Shown: piece by piece, positions 1 through 7,257 of the stretch
Layout: each line of letters begins with the position of its first letter
Numbering within the stretch: the first letter of the stretch is position 1
DNA from: Clostridia bacterium
Lineage (GTDB): Bacteria; Bacillota; Clostridia; Christensenellales; CAG-138
Length of the DNA stretch: 64,000 bases
Direction: 5' to 3'
Assembly (NCBI GenBank): GCA_017523925.1
Contig: JAFWVQ010000064.1
Location: 1-64,000, forward strand
Notes under the pieces: model-generated
Told to the model about the DNA's origin: nothing
The model's input: the letters and a program-made list of their open reading frames with translations, nothing else
The model's database searches: none
Made by a program: the position numbers and the translations under genes

Positions 1-385
1 CCCACTCGATACCGTACCGCTCCATCACGGCGGCAAGCTCGCGCTTTTCGTTCGCTACCCATTGTGTCCACTCCGTATCGAATCGAGTGCCGCCCTTGAA
101 GCCTTGCGCTGCAAGTGCCTGTTTGAGTGAAACCCTCGTTTCCAGTCCGCGCTTGCTCCCCGTTGTAAACGGAACGAAGTCAATATGGATATGCGGCGTT
201 GCTTCGTCCATGTGCAGATGCGCGGAGAAAACGCGCAGGTTTGGATTTCGTGCGGAGAAGCTTTTGAAATATTCGTTTAACACCTCCTTTGCCAGCTCGC
301 CGTTTTCCGTTCCGCAAGCCATATTATCCTTATCGCCGATCTGAAGGATCAGCTCATGGAAGATTTTCTCCTGGTTGTATGATAT
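1..385 (-). pseudogene. MobV-type relaxase (plasmid recombination protein) fragment
   Basis: Reading the minus strand gives an open frame that runs off the left edge. It contains the MobV/Pre histidine motif HLHMDEATPHIHIDFVPF, then TGSKRGLETRVSLKQAL and, at the edge, ERYGIEW, all typical of the MobV family that nicks plasmid oriT for mobilisation. The family normally has about 90-100 further residues before this segment. Here the frame is closed by TAA at 386-388, immediately before the residues ISYNQEKIFHELILQIG, and I see no start codon with a ribosome site. The piece therefore looks 5'-truncated or frameshifted, a remnant of a mobilisable element lying 3' of guaA. The rest of the gene is outside the window, so its C-terminal state is unknown. 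Confidence 0.8.
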
Positions 386-720
386 TTAATAACGCTTAAC
401 TTCTCCAAGCACACCGATAGCCTTGCGTGCATATATGAGCGGAACTGTTTCTGCTTATTGAAAAACCGAAGTCTTTATGGTGCTATGATCATACGGTTTA
501 GATTTAATATATGTTATTTAGGATATAAGGGTCGAATGACTTTGCTTATGCCAAAAATCCAAAAACCCTCCGCGCATTCTCGCAGCGAAGGGCTTTATAG
601 TGCTGTTTATTATTTAACAAAGCTGACATTTCAAAAATGGTTTGTTATCATTTTGTTGTCAAAAGCGACCTTGAGTTTTGAAAAAGCCTTATATTTATTG
701 ACTTTTTAAAGATAAACGCA
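386..720. other. Intergenic gap between relaxase remnant and guaA
   Basis: AT-rich, no supported gene. It holds the guaA terminator (553-592) and, at 400-480 on the minus strand, sequence that may be decayed relaxase coding DNA in another frame. An open frame on the plus strand at 458-709 has no ribosome site and no recognisable protein features and was not accepted. Confidence 0.5.
553..592 (-). terminator. Terminator of the xpt-guaA operon
   Basis: On the minus strand CCCTTCGC and GCGGAGGG pair (one G-U) around an 11-nt loop and are followed by GGG-TTTTT. It sits about 130 nt past the guaA stop. Confidence 0.65.
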
Positions 721-2238
721 TCATTCCCACTCGATCGTTCCCGGCGGCTTATCCGTGATATCATAGACAACGCGATTGACTCCCGGCGTTTCGGCAATTA
801 TCCTTGAGCTGATCCTGCGGAGCACCTCGAACGGGATCTCGGAGAACTCGACGGTCATTGCATCGGTGGAGGTGACGGCGCGAACGGCGATCACGTTGTG
901 ATAGGTGCGGTCATCGCCCTGAACGCCGACGGAGCGAACGCCTGTGAACACGGTGAAATACTGCCAGATCGCGCGCTCGAGGCCGGCTTTTTTAATCTCA
1001 TCACGCAGGATGTAATCCGATTTACGCAGGATCTCGAGCTTTTCCTCGGTGATATCGCCCATCACGCGCACGGCGAGACCGGGGCCGGGGAAGGGCTGGC
1101 GCCAAACAAGCTCCGAGGGCATATCGAGCTTTTCGCCAAGCTCGCGCACCTCGTCCTTAAACAGCGAACGAAGGGGCTCCACGAGGCCCTTGAAGCCGAT
1201 ATCCTTGGGCAGACCGCCGACGTTGTGATGGCTCTTGATGACCGCCGCACCGCCCGCGCCGCTCTCGATAACGTCCGGATAGATCGTGCCTTGAAGCAGG
1301 TACTCCGCGCCGATCTTTTTGGCTTCCTCTTCGAAAACGCGGATGAACTCCTCGCCGATGATCTTGCGTTTGGCTTCGGGCTCGGTAACGCCGGCAAGAC
1401 GGTCAAGGAAGCGCTTTTTCGCATCCACTTGGACGACGTTCAGACCGATATTGCGGTAATGCTCCATAACGTCCTCGGCCTCGTTTTCACGAAGCAGGCC
1501 GTGATCCACGAAGATGCAGGTCAACCTGTCGCCTATGGCGCGGTGAACGAGCGTTGCCGCAACGGAGGAATCCACGCCGCCGGAGAGCCCCGCAACGACG
1601 CGGCTTTCGCCGACCTGTGCGCGGACCTGCTCGATGAGCTCGCCCGCAAGGTTTTCCATCGACCAGCCGCCCTTGCAGCCGCAGATATCGTGAACGAAAT
1701 TATCGAAAAGCTTGAGGCGGTACTCGCTGTGCTTCACCTCGGGGTGGAACTGCACGGCGTAGATATCGCGCTCGGGGCAGCTCATTGCACCGTGGGGGCA
1801 GTCGTCCGTTTCGGCAGTGCAGGAAAAGCCCTCGGGAAAGATGCAGACCCAGTCGTTGTGGTTCATCCACATGATGGAATCGGGAATGCCGTTAAAAAGG
1901 CGATCCTCCTTGAAACGAACGAAGGTTCGCCCGAATTCCTTCACGGGGGCGAGCTCGACCTTGCCGCCGAGCTTGTGAGAGATGAGCTGCATTCCGTAGC
2001 AGATGCCGAGTATCGGCACGCCGAGCGAGAAGATATCGTCCGTGCAGGTGCGCGAACCTTCTTCATAAACATGGTCGTAGCTGCCGGAGAGGATGAGGCC
2101 CGAAAGCCCCTCGCCGAGTATCTGCTCCTTCGTGGCGGTGGGCGGCAAAAGCTCGCTGTAAACGCCACATTCGCGCACGGCGCGCGCAATGAGCTGATTA
2201 TACTGCGCGCCGAAGTCCAAAATTACGATCCTTTCCAT
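721..2238 (-). CDS. guaA: GMP synthase (glutamine-hydrolysing)
   Basis: Converts XMP to GMP with glutamine and ATP, the last step of guanine nucleotide synthesis in the cytosol. The 505-residue protein has the full family length: an N-terminal class I glutamine amidotransferase domain (MERIVILDFGAQYNQLI, nucleophile Cys in GICYGMQ, His/Glu in FHPEVKHSE), the ATP-pyrophosphatase P-loop SGGVDSSVAA, and the C-terminal dimerisation domain ending in PPGTIEWE. ATG at 2238 is preceded by AAAGGTGA. Its start directly abuts the TAA of the upstream small gene, so the two are translationally coupled, in an operon behind xpt. The 3' end of guaA is a known insertion site for mobile islands, and a relaxase remnant lies just downstream. 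Confidence 0.98.
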   Translation of the reverse strand: MERIVILDFGAQYNQLIARAVRECGVYSELLPPTATKEQILGEGLSGLILSGSYDHVYEEGSRTCTDDIFSLGVPILGICYGMQLISHKLGGKVELAPVKEFGRTFVRFKEDRLFNGIPDSIMWMNHNDWVCIFPEGFSCTAETDDCPHGAMSCPERDIYAVQFHPEVKHSEYRLKLFDNFVHDICGCKGGWSMENLAGELIEQVRAQVGESRVVAGLSGGVDSSVAATLVHRAIGDRLTCIFVDHGLLRENEAEDVMEHYRNIGLNVVQVDAKKRFLDRLAGVTEPEAKRKIIGEEFIRVFEEEAKKIGAEYLLQGTIYPDVIESGAGGAAVIKSHHNVGGLPKDIGFKGLVEPLRSLFKDEVRELGEKLDMPSELVWRQPFPGPGLAVRVMGDITEEKLEILRKSDYILRDEIKKAGLERAIWQYFTVFTGVRSVGVQGDDRTYHNVIAVRAVTSTDAMTVEFSEIPFEVLRRISSRIIAETPGVNRVVYDITDKPPGTIEWE

Positions 2239-2463
2239 TTATTCACCTTTCGTTTGGTTTTTCCATTCTTTATATTCAGCGGAATACTTGCGGATATCGT
2301 AAACGGTTCGGCCGATCCAAGCAAGCACCGAAATACCGCTCAGAACCGTTAAAAGTTCAAAGCCGTATTTCAAATACCATCTTCTCGTAGTGAGCACCCA
2401 TACAACGATACAGAACAAATTAACTGCGAGACCAAGAATGAATATCCACCTTTTCTTATTCAT
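2239..2463 (-). CDS. Small two-helix membrane protein
   Basis: A 74-residue protein of unknown function. Two hydrophobic stretches, about residues 5-25 and 33-53, predict two membrane helices with a basic loop (TTRRWYLK) between them and a charged C-terminal tail. ATG at 2463 follows AAGGCGAT. It is wedged between xpt and guaA with 6 nt to xpt and 0 nt to guaA, so it is certainly in that purine-salvage operon. I recognise no family; a role linked to purine transport or membrane association of the salvage enzymes would be speculation. Confidence 0.75.
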   Translation of the reverse strand: MNKKRWIFILGLAVNLFCIVVWVLTTRRWYLKYGFELLTVLSGISVLAWIGRTVYDIRKYSAEYKEWKNQTKGE

Positions 2464-2469
2464 ATCGCC

Positions 2470-3042
2470 TTATTTCCTAAAGCGGATGTTCTCGCCGTCC
2501 GATTCCTCGATTATCGCAAGCGAATAGCAGTCGATGCCGTCCTTGCGGAGCCCGTCGCCGCCGCCCTGGTAGCCCTTTTCGATCGCGATGCCGATACCCA
2601 CAAGCTCCGCGCCCGCCTGCTTGATGATGCGCGCAAGACCGCGCATGGCTTCGCCGCTCGCCAAAAAATCATCCACGACGAGAACGCGGTCGCCCTCATG
2701 GAGCCACTCATGGGAAACGATCAGAGTTACCTTTTTATTATAGGTGTAGCTCATTATCTCGCTCGAAAGCAGACCGCCCTCGATATTGTCGCTCTTGGCT
2801 TTTTTGGCAAACAGCATCGGCACGCCAAATTCCTCCGCGCACACGGTGGCAATGGGTATGCCGCTTGCCTCCACCGTCATAATGAGATTTGGCTTTTTTT
2901 CGCCGAAATGCGCCTTGAATTCACGCGCAAGCTCGCGCAGAAAGGCAACATCCACGCGATGGTTGATGAATCCGTCCACCTTCACTATATTGCCTGGCAG
3001 AAGCCTGCCTTCCTTCAAAATGCGTTCCTCAAGAGCCTTCAA
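2470..3042 (-). CDS. xpt: Xanthine phosphoribosyltransferase
   Basis: Makes XMP from xanthine and PRPP, feeding guaA in the same operon. The 190-residue protein matches Xpt throughout: N-terminal KALEERILKEGRLLPGNIVKVD, FINHRVD, and the PRPP-binding loop VLVVDDFLASGEA. The start is TTG at 3042, chosen because GGAGG lies 8 nt upstream and the protein aligns from this point with known Xpt. Many Firmicutes place xpt under a purine riboswitch; the leader here is only about 50 nt and shows none, so control is probably at the promoter (3100-3128). Confidence 0.96.
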   Translation of the reverse strand: MKALEERILKEGRLLPGNIVKVDGFINHRVDVAFLRELAREFKAHFGEKKPNLIMTVEASGIPIATVCAEEFGVPMLFAKKAKSDNIEGGLLSSEIMSYTYNKKVTLIVSHEWLHEGDRVLVVDDFLASGEAMRGLARIIKQAGAELVGIGIAIEKGYQGGGDGLRKDGIDCYSLAIIEESDGENIRFRK

Positions 3043-3099
3043 AATGAATACCTCCGATTTATCGCGCCAAGCTTGATTTGAGCGCGAATTATGGTTGAT

Positions 3100-3128
3100 A
3101 TTATCCTATAAAATGCTAAAACTTGCAA
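3100..3128 (-). promoter_or_regulatory. Sigma-A promoter of xpt-guaA operon
   Basis: TTGCAA (3123-3128), 17-nt spacer, GATAAT (3100-3105) on the minus strand, about 58 nt before the xpt TTG start. Confidence 0.75.
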
Positions 3129-3303
3129 GGGGAAAGAGCTGTGAATAGGGGAGTGTGGAAAGATATATTTCGCGTAAAGCTGATTTGTTAATTTTAAAGT
3201 GATATTCCTTTTTTCGCGCAGCCCGCCGCCGCACTTCCGCTTCGGGCTCGGAATGCTTCGCGACCTCGCCCGAAACTTCCGCGCGGCAGGCTTATTTCGT
3301 CAA

Positions 3304-3553
3304 GCCTTCTCCTTGAGGAGAAGGTGGCTGAGGCGGCGCTAGGCGGCGCGAAGTCGGATGAGGTGGGCTCCTGCACAAATCCCGAAAGGGATTTGAAACA
3401 GATTTTAACAGCACTTTAAACAACGATTTCTAGACAAACTTTCGGTAAAAAGCTGATTGCAAGATCGAATATGATAGAATACGCTGCGGCGTATTCATAA
3501 GGTTTCCACCTCATCCACCGCAAGCGGTCCCCCTTCCCCTCGGAGGGGAAGGC
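3304..3553. repeat. Pair of inverted hairpin repeats flanking about 140 bp
   Basis: At 3304-3328 the hairpin CCTTCTCCTTGAGGAGAAGG is followed by GTGGC and, further on, GATGAGGTGG (3357-3366). At 3506-3553 the same modules recur in reverse order and orientation: CCACCTCATCC, a small ACCGC-AA-GCGGT hairpin, then CCTTCCCCT-CGG-AGGGGAAGG. The two thus form a terminal-inverted-repeat-like pair around an AT-rich core without an ORF. The module type (CTCATCC plus a CCTTCCC/GGGAAGG hairpin) is reminiscent of dispersed intergenic repeats in gut Clostridia. Confidence 0.6.
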
Positions 3554-3559
3554 ATAAAG

Positions 3560-3790
3560 GAAATGCCGCCCGAAAGCGGCATTTCAACCTCAATCGCCAA
3601 AGGCGATTTCACCCGCAAAGCGGATTTCACCTTTGAAAAAGATTTCACCCGGCTTTAGCCGGATTTCATTTGCCGGAAGGCGCAACGCGCCGCAGGCGCA
3701 CATCATTCGGCGCAGCCGCGCATCATTTGCCGTAAGGCAAGCATCATGCGCGAAGAGCGCATCATTTTCCGCAGGCAAGCATCATTCCCT
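3560..3790. repeat. Array of about ten short hairpins with constant tails
   Basis: Successive 4-6 bp hairpins (for example ATCGCC-AAA-GGCGAT, CGGC-TTTA-GCCG, TGCC-GTAA-GGCA, GCGC-GAA-GAGCGC) alternate with two constant tails: GATTTCACC in the first half (about 3595-3670) and GCATCATT in the second (about 3695-3785). The array ends at the stop codon of the CHAP-dockerin gene. Unit length varies, and no unique spacers are present, so it is not a CRISPR array. Confidence 0.65.
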
Positions 3791-5410
3791 TCACGCCAAC
3801 CCCATCGCAATGCGCATCACTCTTAATGCATCGGCAACGGTAATTGTGCCGTTACCATCCATATCCGCAGCCTCTAAATTGGAAATCGGCAAAATGGACA
3901 TCGCCATTCTTAATGCAGTCAGTGCGTCTGTCATGAAAATATTGCCATCACAATCAATATCGCCGGGGATGAAGCCAACATAGAATGAAACCCTTTCGCT
4001 AACGTAAGACCCCTGCCCGTTCCATGTTTGAACAAGCGCTTCATAACGACCCTGCCAGCCGAAAGCTAATTGATAGGACATACCTACATCCTGATAGTAT
4101 GTGCTTGAACCATCGGGAAGGTATAACCAAAGCGTATTCGTAACACCATCAGAGTCAATGTTGAAAGTAACGGTTTCATTAATAGCATACGATGCTTTAT
4201 CTGTGGAAACAGTTGCAAAAGTTGGTGAGCCTATAGAGAAACTTATTCGCTCACTGATGAATGACCCTTGCCCATTCCATGTTTGAACAAGCGCTTCATA
4301 ACGACCCTGCCAGCCGAAAGCCAATTGATAGAACATGCCAACATCCTGATAGTATGTGCTTGAACCATCGGGAAGGTATAACCAAAGCGTATTCGTAACA
4401 CCATCGGAGTCAATGCTGAAAGTAACGGTTTCATTAATAGCATACGATGTTTTATCCGTTGAAACGCTTGCAAAAGTAGGTGCGCCTATAGAGAAGCTTA
4501 TTCTCTCGCTGCAGAATGACCCCTGCCCGTTCCATGTTTGAACAAGCGCTTCATAACGACCCTGCCAGCCGAAAGCTAATTGATAGGACATACCTACATC
4601 CTGATAGTATGTGCTTGAACCATCGGGAAGGTATATCCAAAGAGTATTCGTAACACCATCGGAGTCAATGTTGAAAGTAACGGTTTCATTAATAGCATAC
4701 GATGCTTTATCTGTGGAAACAGTTGCAAATGTAGGCGGCGCAATCGGTGAGGAAGTATAATTCGGTCGAATAATGCATGTAATGACGCCCGAATTCAACG
4801 GGTTATGCTTTACAACCCTGCGCGTATACAAACTTGAATAATCTCCTGAGTTGCCGCCAACGGTCGAAATGCTTGAGCCGTTGGCGCTGTACACCAATTC
4901 AACGTGGTTGTTGTGTCCTCCTCCGTCCCAATCAATAATACATACATCGCCCGGTTGTGCGTTGCTCACCGAAACATAATATCCGCCGGCAGTTTCTATT
5001 CGCTCTCGCAAACCCGGTACGCCGCCATAAAGCGGTATGGCCGCGGTTTCTCCCGCAAGGATAGCGCAATCGCCAATGAAGTCGGCGCACCACTGCTCCG
5101 AATAGCCGAGCTGCGAGCCTGTCATGCCCACTTGAGCAAGCGCGATGGCAACCATATCCGACGCACCGTTGCCGGTAAGGGTATAGTTAGTGTTGAAATT
5201 GTAATAGCGCGATTGAGTAAGCGGCTGAATCGGGGCAATATTGGTATGTTCATTGGGATTTGGCGCTTTTGCGACAAATATATTTTCCTTATCCGTAGAT
5301 ACCGTCGCTTCACTTTCGGAGCTATTTTTCACCGCAAAAGCGGGGAACGCAGTCAGCGCCATGAGCGCCGCAAGGAGCACCGCAAAAGCGGCTTTAAGGT
5401 GTCTTTTCAT
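3791..5410 (-). CDS. Secreted CHAP-domain protein with three repeats and a dockerin
   Basis: A 539-residue exported protein. Residues 1-26 form a signal peptide (KRHLK, hydrophobic run, AFPAFA). Around residues 80-215 is a CHAP-type amidase/peptidase domain with WCADF (Cys108) and GHNNHVELV (His169), a fold that cleaves peptidoglycan peptides. Residues 226-479 are three 85-residue, nearly identical beta-sandwich-like repeats (PTFATVSTDK...SFSIG). The last 57 residues are a type I dockerin with two calcium loops (GDIDCDGNIFMTDAL and ADMDGNGTITVADAL). ATG at 5410 is preferred over TTG at 5416 because AGGAGG is 8 nt before the ATG. A dockerin implies binding to a cohesin scaffold; the CHAP fold suggests a wall or competitor-lysis role rather than polysaccharide breakdown. 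Confidence 0.9.
   Translation of the reverse strand: MKRHLKAAFAVLLAALMALTAFPAFAVKNSSESEATVSTDKENIFVAKAPNPNEHTNIAPIQPLTQSRYYNFNTNYTLTGNGASDMVAIALAQVGMTGSQLGYSEQWCADFIGDCAILAGETAAIPLYGGVPGLRERIETAGGYYVSVSNAQPGDVCIIDWDGGGHNNHVELVYSANGSSISTVGGNSGDYSSLYTRRVVKHNPLNSGVITCIIRPNYTSSPIAPPTFATVSTDKASYAINETVTFNIDSDGVTNTLWIYLPDGSSTYYQDVGMSYQLAFGWQGRYEALVQTWNGQGSFCSERISFSIGAPTFASVSTDKTSYAINETVTFSIDSDGVTNTLWLYLPDGSSTYYQDVGMFYQLAFGWQGRYEALVQTWNGQGSFISERISFSIGSPTFATVSTDKASYAINETVTFNIDSDGVTNTLWLYLPDGSSTYYQDVGMSYQLAFGWQGRYEALVQTWNGQGSYVSERVSFYVGFIPGDIDCDGNIFMTDALTALRMAMSILPISNLEAADMDGNGTITVADALRVMRIAMGLA
3974..4735 (-). repeat. Three tandem 255-bp coding repeats
   Basis: Period 85 codons within the dockerin protein. 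Copies 1 and 3 are almost identical at DNA level and copy 2 is slightly diverged, which points to recent duplication or gene conversion. Confidence 0.9.
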
Positions 5411-5484
5411 CTTCAATTCCTCCTGTAATAAAAATATATTTTATTTGCGTTTTACTGCCTCGGCGAAGCAGAAGGTACGCAAAA

Positions 5485-5638
5485 AGCCTTCCCGAATGTG
5501 GTTCCGTCGGCAGGTTTGGAGCGGTTTTTGCCGCCCCAAGCCGCTTTGGGAAAACAAAAAACGACCGTGTACCTCATACACAGCCGCCGCCTTTGCCGAT
5601 AGTATCGGTAAAAACAATGCACACGTTCGGGAAAGGCT
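5485..5638 (-). promoter_or_regulatory. Long stem in the 5' leader region of the dockerin gene
   Basis: AGCCTTCCCGAATGTG (5485-5500) pairs with CACGTTCGGGAAAGGCT (5622-5638) over about 15 bp with one bulge, closing a 120-nt interior with smaller hairpins. On the minus strand the closing stem is followed by TTTTT, then by another nested hairpin (about 5442-5484, outer TTTGCGT/ACGCAAA, inner CTGCTTC-GCC-GAGGCAG) before the gene's ribosome site. It may be a regulatory leader; it matches no riboswitch I could recall. Confidence 0.45.
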
Positions 5639-5660
5639 CTGTCAAATTTAGGAGTAAACC

Positions 5661-5689
5661 TTGAAAATGAATCGCGTTTCCCTTATAAT
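5661..5689 (+). promoter_or_regulatory. Near-consensus promoter of a probable small RNA
   Basis: TTGAAA (5661-5666), 17-nt spacer, TATAAT (5684-5689), pointing right into a gap with no plus-strand gene. Confidence 0.75.
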
Positions 5690-5695
5690 TGAGCT

Positions 5696-5790
5696 TGCGA
5701 GCATGGGTATTAAACCCGTTGTATATGTGGGCAAGACACATATGCAGGTCGGAGGGGTGGTGCGAACACCCCTTCGCCGCCGCATTTTTT
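5696..5790 (+). ncRNA. Candidate small RNA, about 95 nt
   Basis: The expected transcript from the promoter at 5661-5689 contains three hairpins: GGGT-ATTAA-ACCC, then GTATATGTG-GGCAAGA-CACATATGC (about 5721-5745), then CGGAGGGGTG / CACCCCTTCG (5750-5776), followed after 8 nt by TTTTTT (5785-5790). The last hairpin and T-run act as a plausible terminator. No convincing ORF with a ribosome site lies inside. Both flanking genes are on the other strand, so this is an independent transcript. It shows no SRP, 6S or tmRNA signature. Confidence 0.5.
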
Positions 5791-5893
5791 GTTTTCGTGT
5801 ATATTTTAATGCAAATTCAAGGCTTTGTCAATATGCTAAAAGCGAAAAGCCGATCGATCAAGGCATTTGGATAGCGAGCCGCGCAGCTTCGCC

Positions 5894-6517
5894 TCAGATC
5901 GCACGAAACTTGCTTGCGGAGATCACTCTTTCACAGCCGAAAAGCCCGGCTTCGTCCTCATCATGCGTGATCAGCAATATGGTGTTGAAATGCGCCTTAA
6001 TTCTTGCTGCGATGCGCTTTTTCAGCTCTGCATCCAGCCCCTTGAGCGGCTCATCGAGTATGATGATATCCCCGCCGAAGGCAAGCGCCCTTGCGATCGA
6101 AACGCGGCGCTGCATACCGCCCGAAAGCTCGCGGATGGGCTTATCGGCAGCTTCGACAAGCTCCATTTCCGAAAGCAATTCGAGCGCATTTTTATCGCGC
6201 TCCTTCTTGTCGGTATCTCTCATAACGAGCGCGATATTCTCCTTCGCGCTGTACCACGGAAGAAGCCTGTCCTCCTGGAAAACGACCGAAACGCGCTTTC
6301 CTTCGAGCCCTTCGACAGTTCCGCTGTCCGGCTCGATCAGCCCGAGCAGGAGCTTAACGAGCGTGGTCTTTCCGCTGCCGCTCTCGCCCATGACGGCGAG
6401 GGCTTCGCCTTCCCTAAGCTCCATCGAAAAATCGCCGAAAACACATTCAAGCTTCGGCTCGTGCGTTCCCGTTTCAAAGCTTTTATACGAAAAACAGATA
6501 TTTTTGAGCCTTACCAT
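5894..6517 (-). CDS. ABC transporter ATP-binding protein (SsuB/ThiZ-like)
   Basis: A 207-residue cytosolic ATPase that drives the importer encoded just upstream. Walker A is GESGSGKTT, the signature is LSGGMQRR, Walker B is IIILDEP and the H-loop is LLITHD. The Q-loop region VVFQEDRLLPWYS is typical of the nitrate/sulfonate/taurine (SsuB, TauB) and ThiZ group. Its start overlaps the permease gene by 7 nt, so the two are translationally coupled. Confidence 0.93.
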   Translation of the reverse strand: MVRLKNICFSYKSFETGTHEPKLECVFGDFSMELREGEALAVMGESGSGKTTLVKLLLGLIEPDSGTVEGLEGKRVSVVFQEDRLLPWYSAKENIALVMRDTDKKERDKNALELLSEMELVEAADKPIRELSGGMQRRVSIARALAFGGDIIILDEPLKGLDAELKKRIAARIKAHFNTILLITHDEDEAGLFGCERVISASKFRAI

Positions 6518-7257
6518 TTTTTCAGCCTCCCGATCAGCCGCACCATGACCGCCTCAAGCAGCATGCTGATTATGATTATTGCCGCCGTCCAAGCGAAAAG
6601 CTGCGGCGTTTCGAGATAGAGCTTGCTTTCATAAAGCGCCTTGCCGATGCTCAGCCTGCTCATCGCGATCACCTCAGCCGCAACGCAGCTCTTCCACGCG
6701 AAGCCGAAGCCCGTGGTCGCCGCCGTCAGAAAATGCGGCAGGAGCGAGGGGATATAGACGCTTTTCAGCGTTTTCGCCCTGCCGAGCCTGAACGCCTTTG
6801 CCATCTCGAGAAGCTGCGGATCGGTCTCGGTTATGCCCTTATTTACGTTCGCCCACGCGATCGGCGCGACCATCAGGAAGCTGACCGCGATCGGCGTTGT
6901 GACGGGCGAAAAATACAGGAGCAGCAGCACGATGAACGAGGTGACGGGCGTTGCCTTGATTATGCTGCGGAGCGGCGAGAGGAACGCGGAGAGGAGCTTG
7001 GATGAGGCTGTAAGAGTTCCGAGCAGCGTTCCGGCGATAATGCCGAGCGCGAAGCCCGCAAGCACGCGCAGAAGCGTGTGCAGAAGGCTCTGCCAGAATT
7101 CTGCTGTTTTTATAAGCTCAAAAAGGGTTTTTAAAACAGAAAAAGGAGTCGGGAGCAAAAGCTCGCTCCCGACCGAAACGGCCGCGAGGTGCCAAACGGC
7201 AAGCCAAAACGCGGCCACGATTATTATGATGCTGATTTTTCCGGCGGCTTTCTTCAT
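6511..7257 (-). CDS. ABC transporter permease (SsuC/ThiX-like)
   Basis: A 248-residue polytopic membrane protein, about six helices, of the BPD_transp_1 fold. The EAA-type cytoplasmic loop AKAFRLGRAKTLKSVYIPSLLPHFLTAATTG marks it as the permease that docks on the ATPase. It starts 4 nt inside the substrate-binding-protein gene and overlaps the ATPase gene, as expected of a three-gene importer operon. Confidence 0.93.
   Translation of the reverse strand: MKKAAGKISIIIIVAAFWLAVWHLAAVSVGSELLLPTPFSVLKTLFELIKTAEFWQSLLHTLLRVLAGFALGIIAGTLLGTLTASSKLLSAFLSPLRSIIKATPVTSFIVLLLLYFSPVTTPIAVSFLMVAPIAWANVNKGITETDPQLLEMAKAFRLGRAKTLKSVYIPSLLPHFLTAATTGFGFAWKSCVAAEVIAMSRLSIGKALYESKLYLETPQLFAWTAAIIIISMLLEAVMVRLIGRLKKW

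Noticed and set aside
458-709. 83-codon open frame in the gap left of guaA
   Set aside because: AT-rich, no ribosome site, includes the guaA terminator hairpin.
1-735. CCCACTCGAT occurs at 1-10 and at 726-735 (guaA end), as if an attachment-site repeat
   Set aside because: At both places it encodes the residues IEW on the minus strand (relaxase GIEW, guaA IEWE), so it is explained by protein motif coincidence.
898-2352. 484-codon open frame on the plus strand opposite guaA
   Set aside because: Shadow frame of guaA with no recognisable protein features.
3043-3100. Possible purine riboswitch before xpt
   Set aside because: The leader is about 50 nt and lacks the conserved three-way junction loops; it is too short.
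3560-3790. CRISPR array
   Set aside because: No identical long repeats with unique spacers of constant length, and no cas genes.
5411-5640. Possible c-di-AMP (ydaO) riboswitch before the CHAP-dockerin gene
   Set aside because: The conserved CAGCTAAC-type block and GGGGTxAATC segment are absent.
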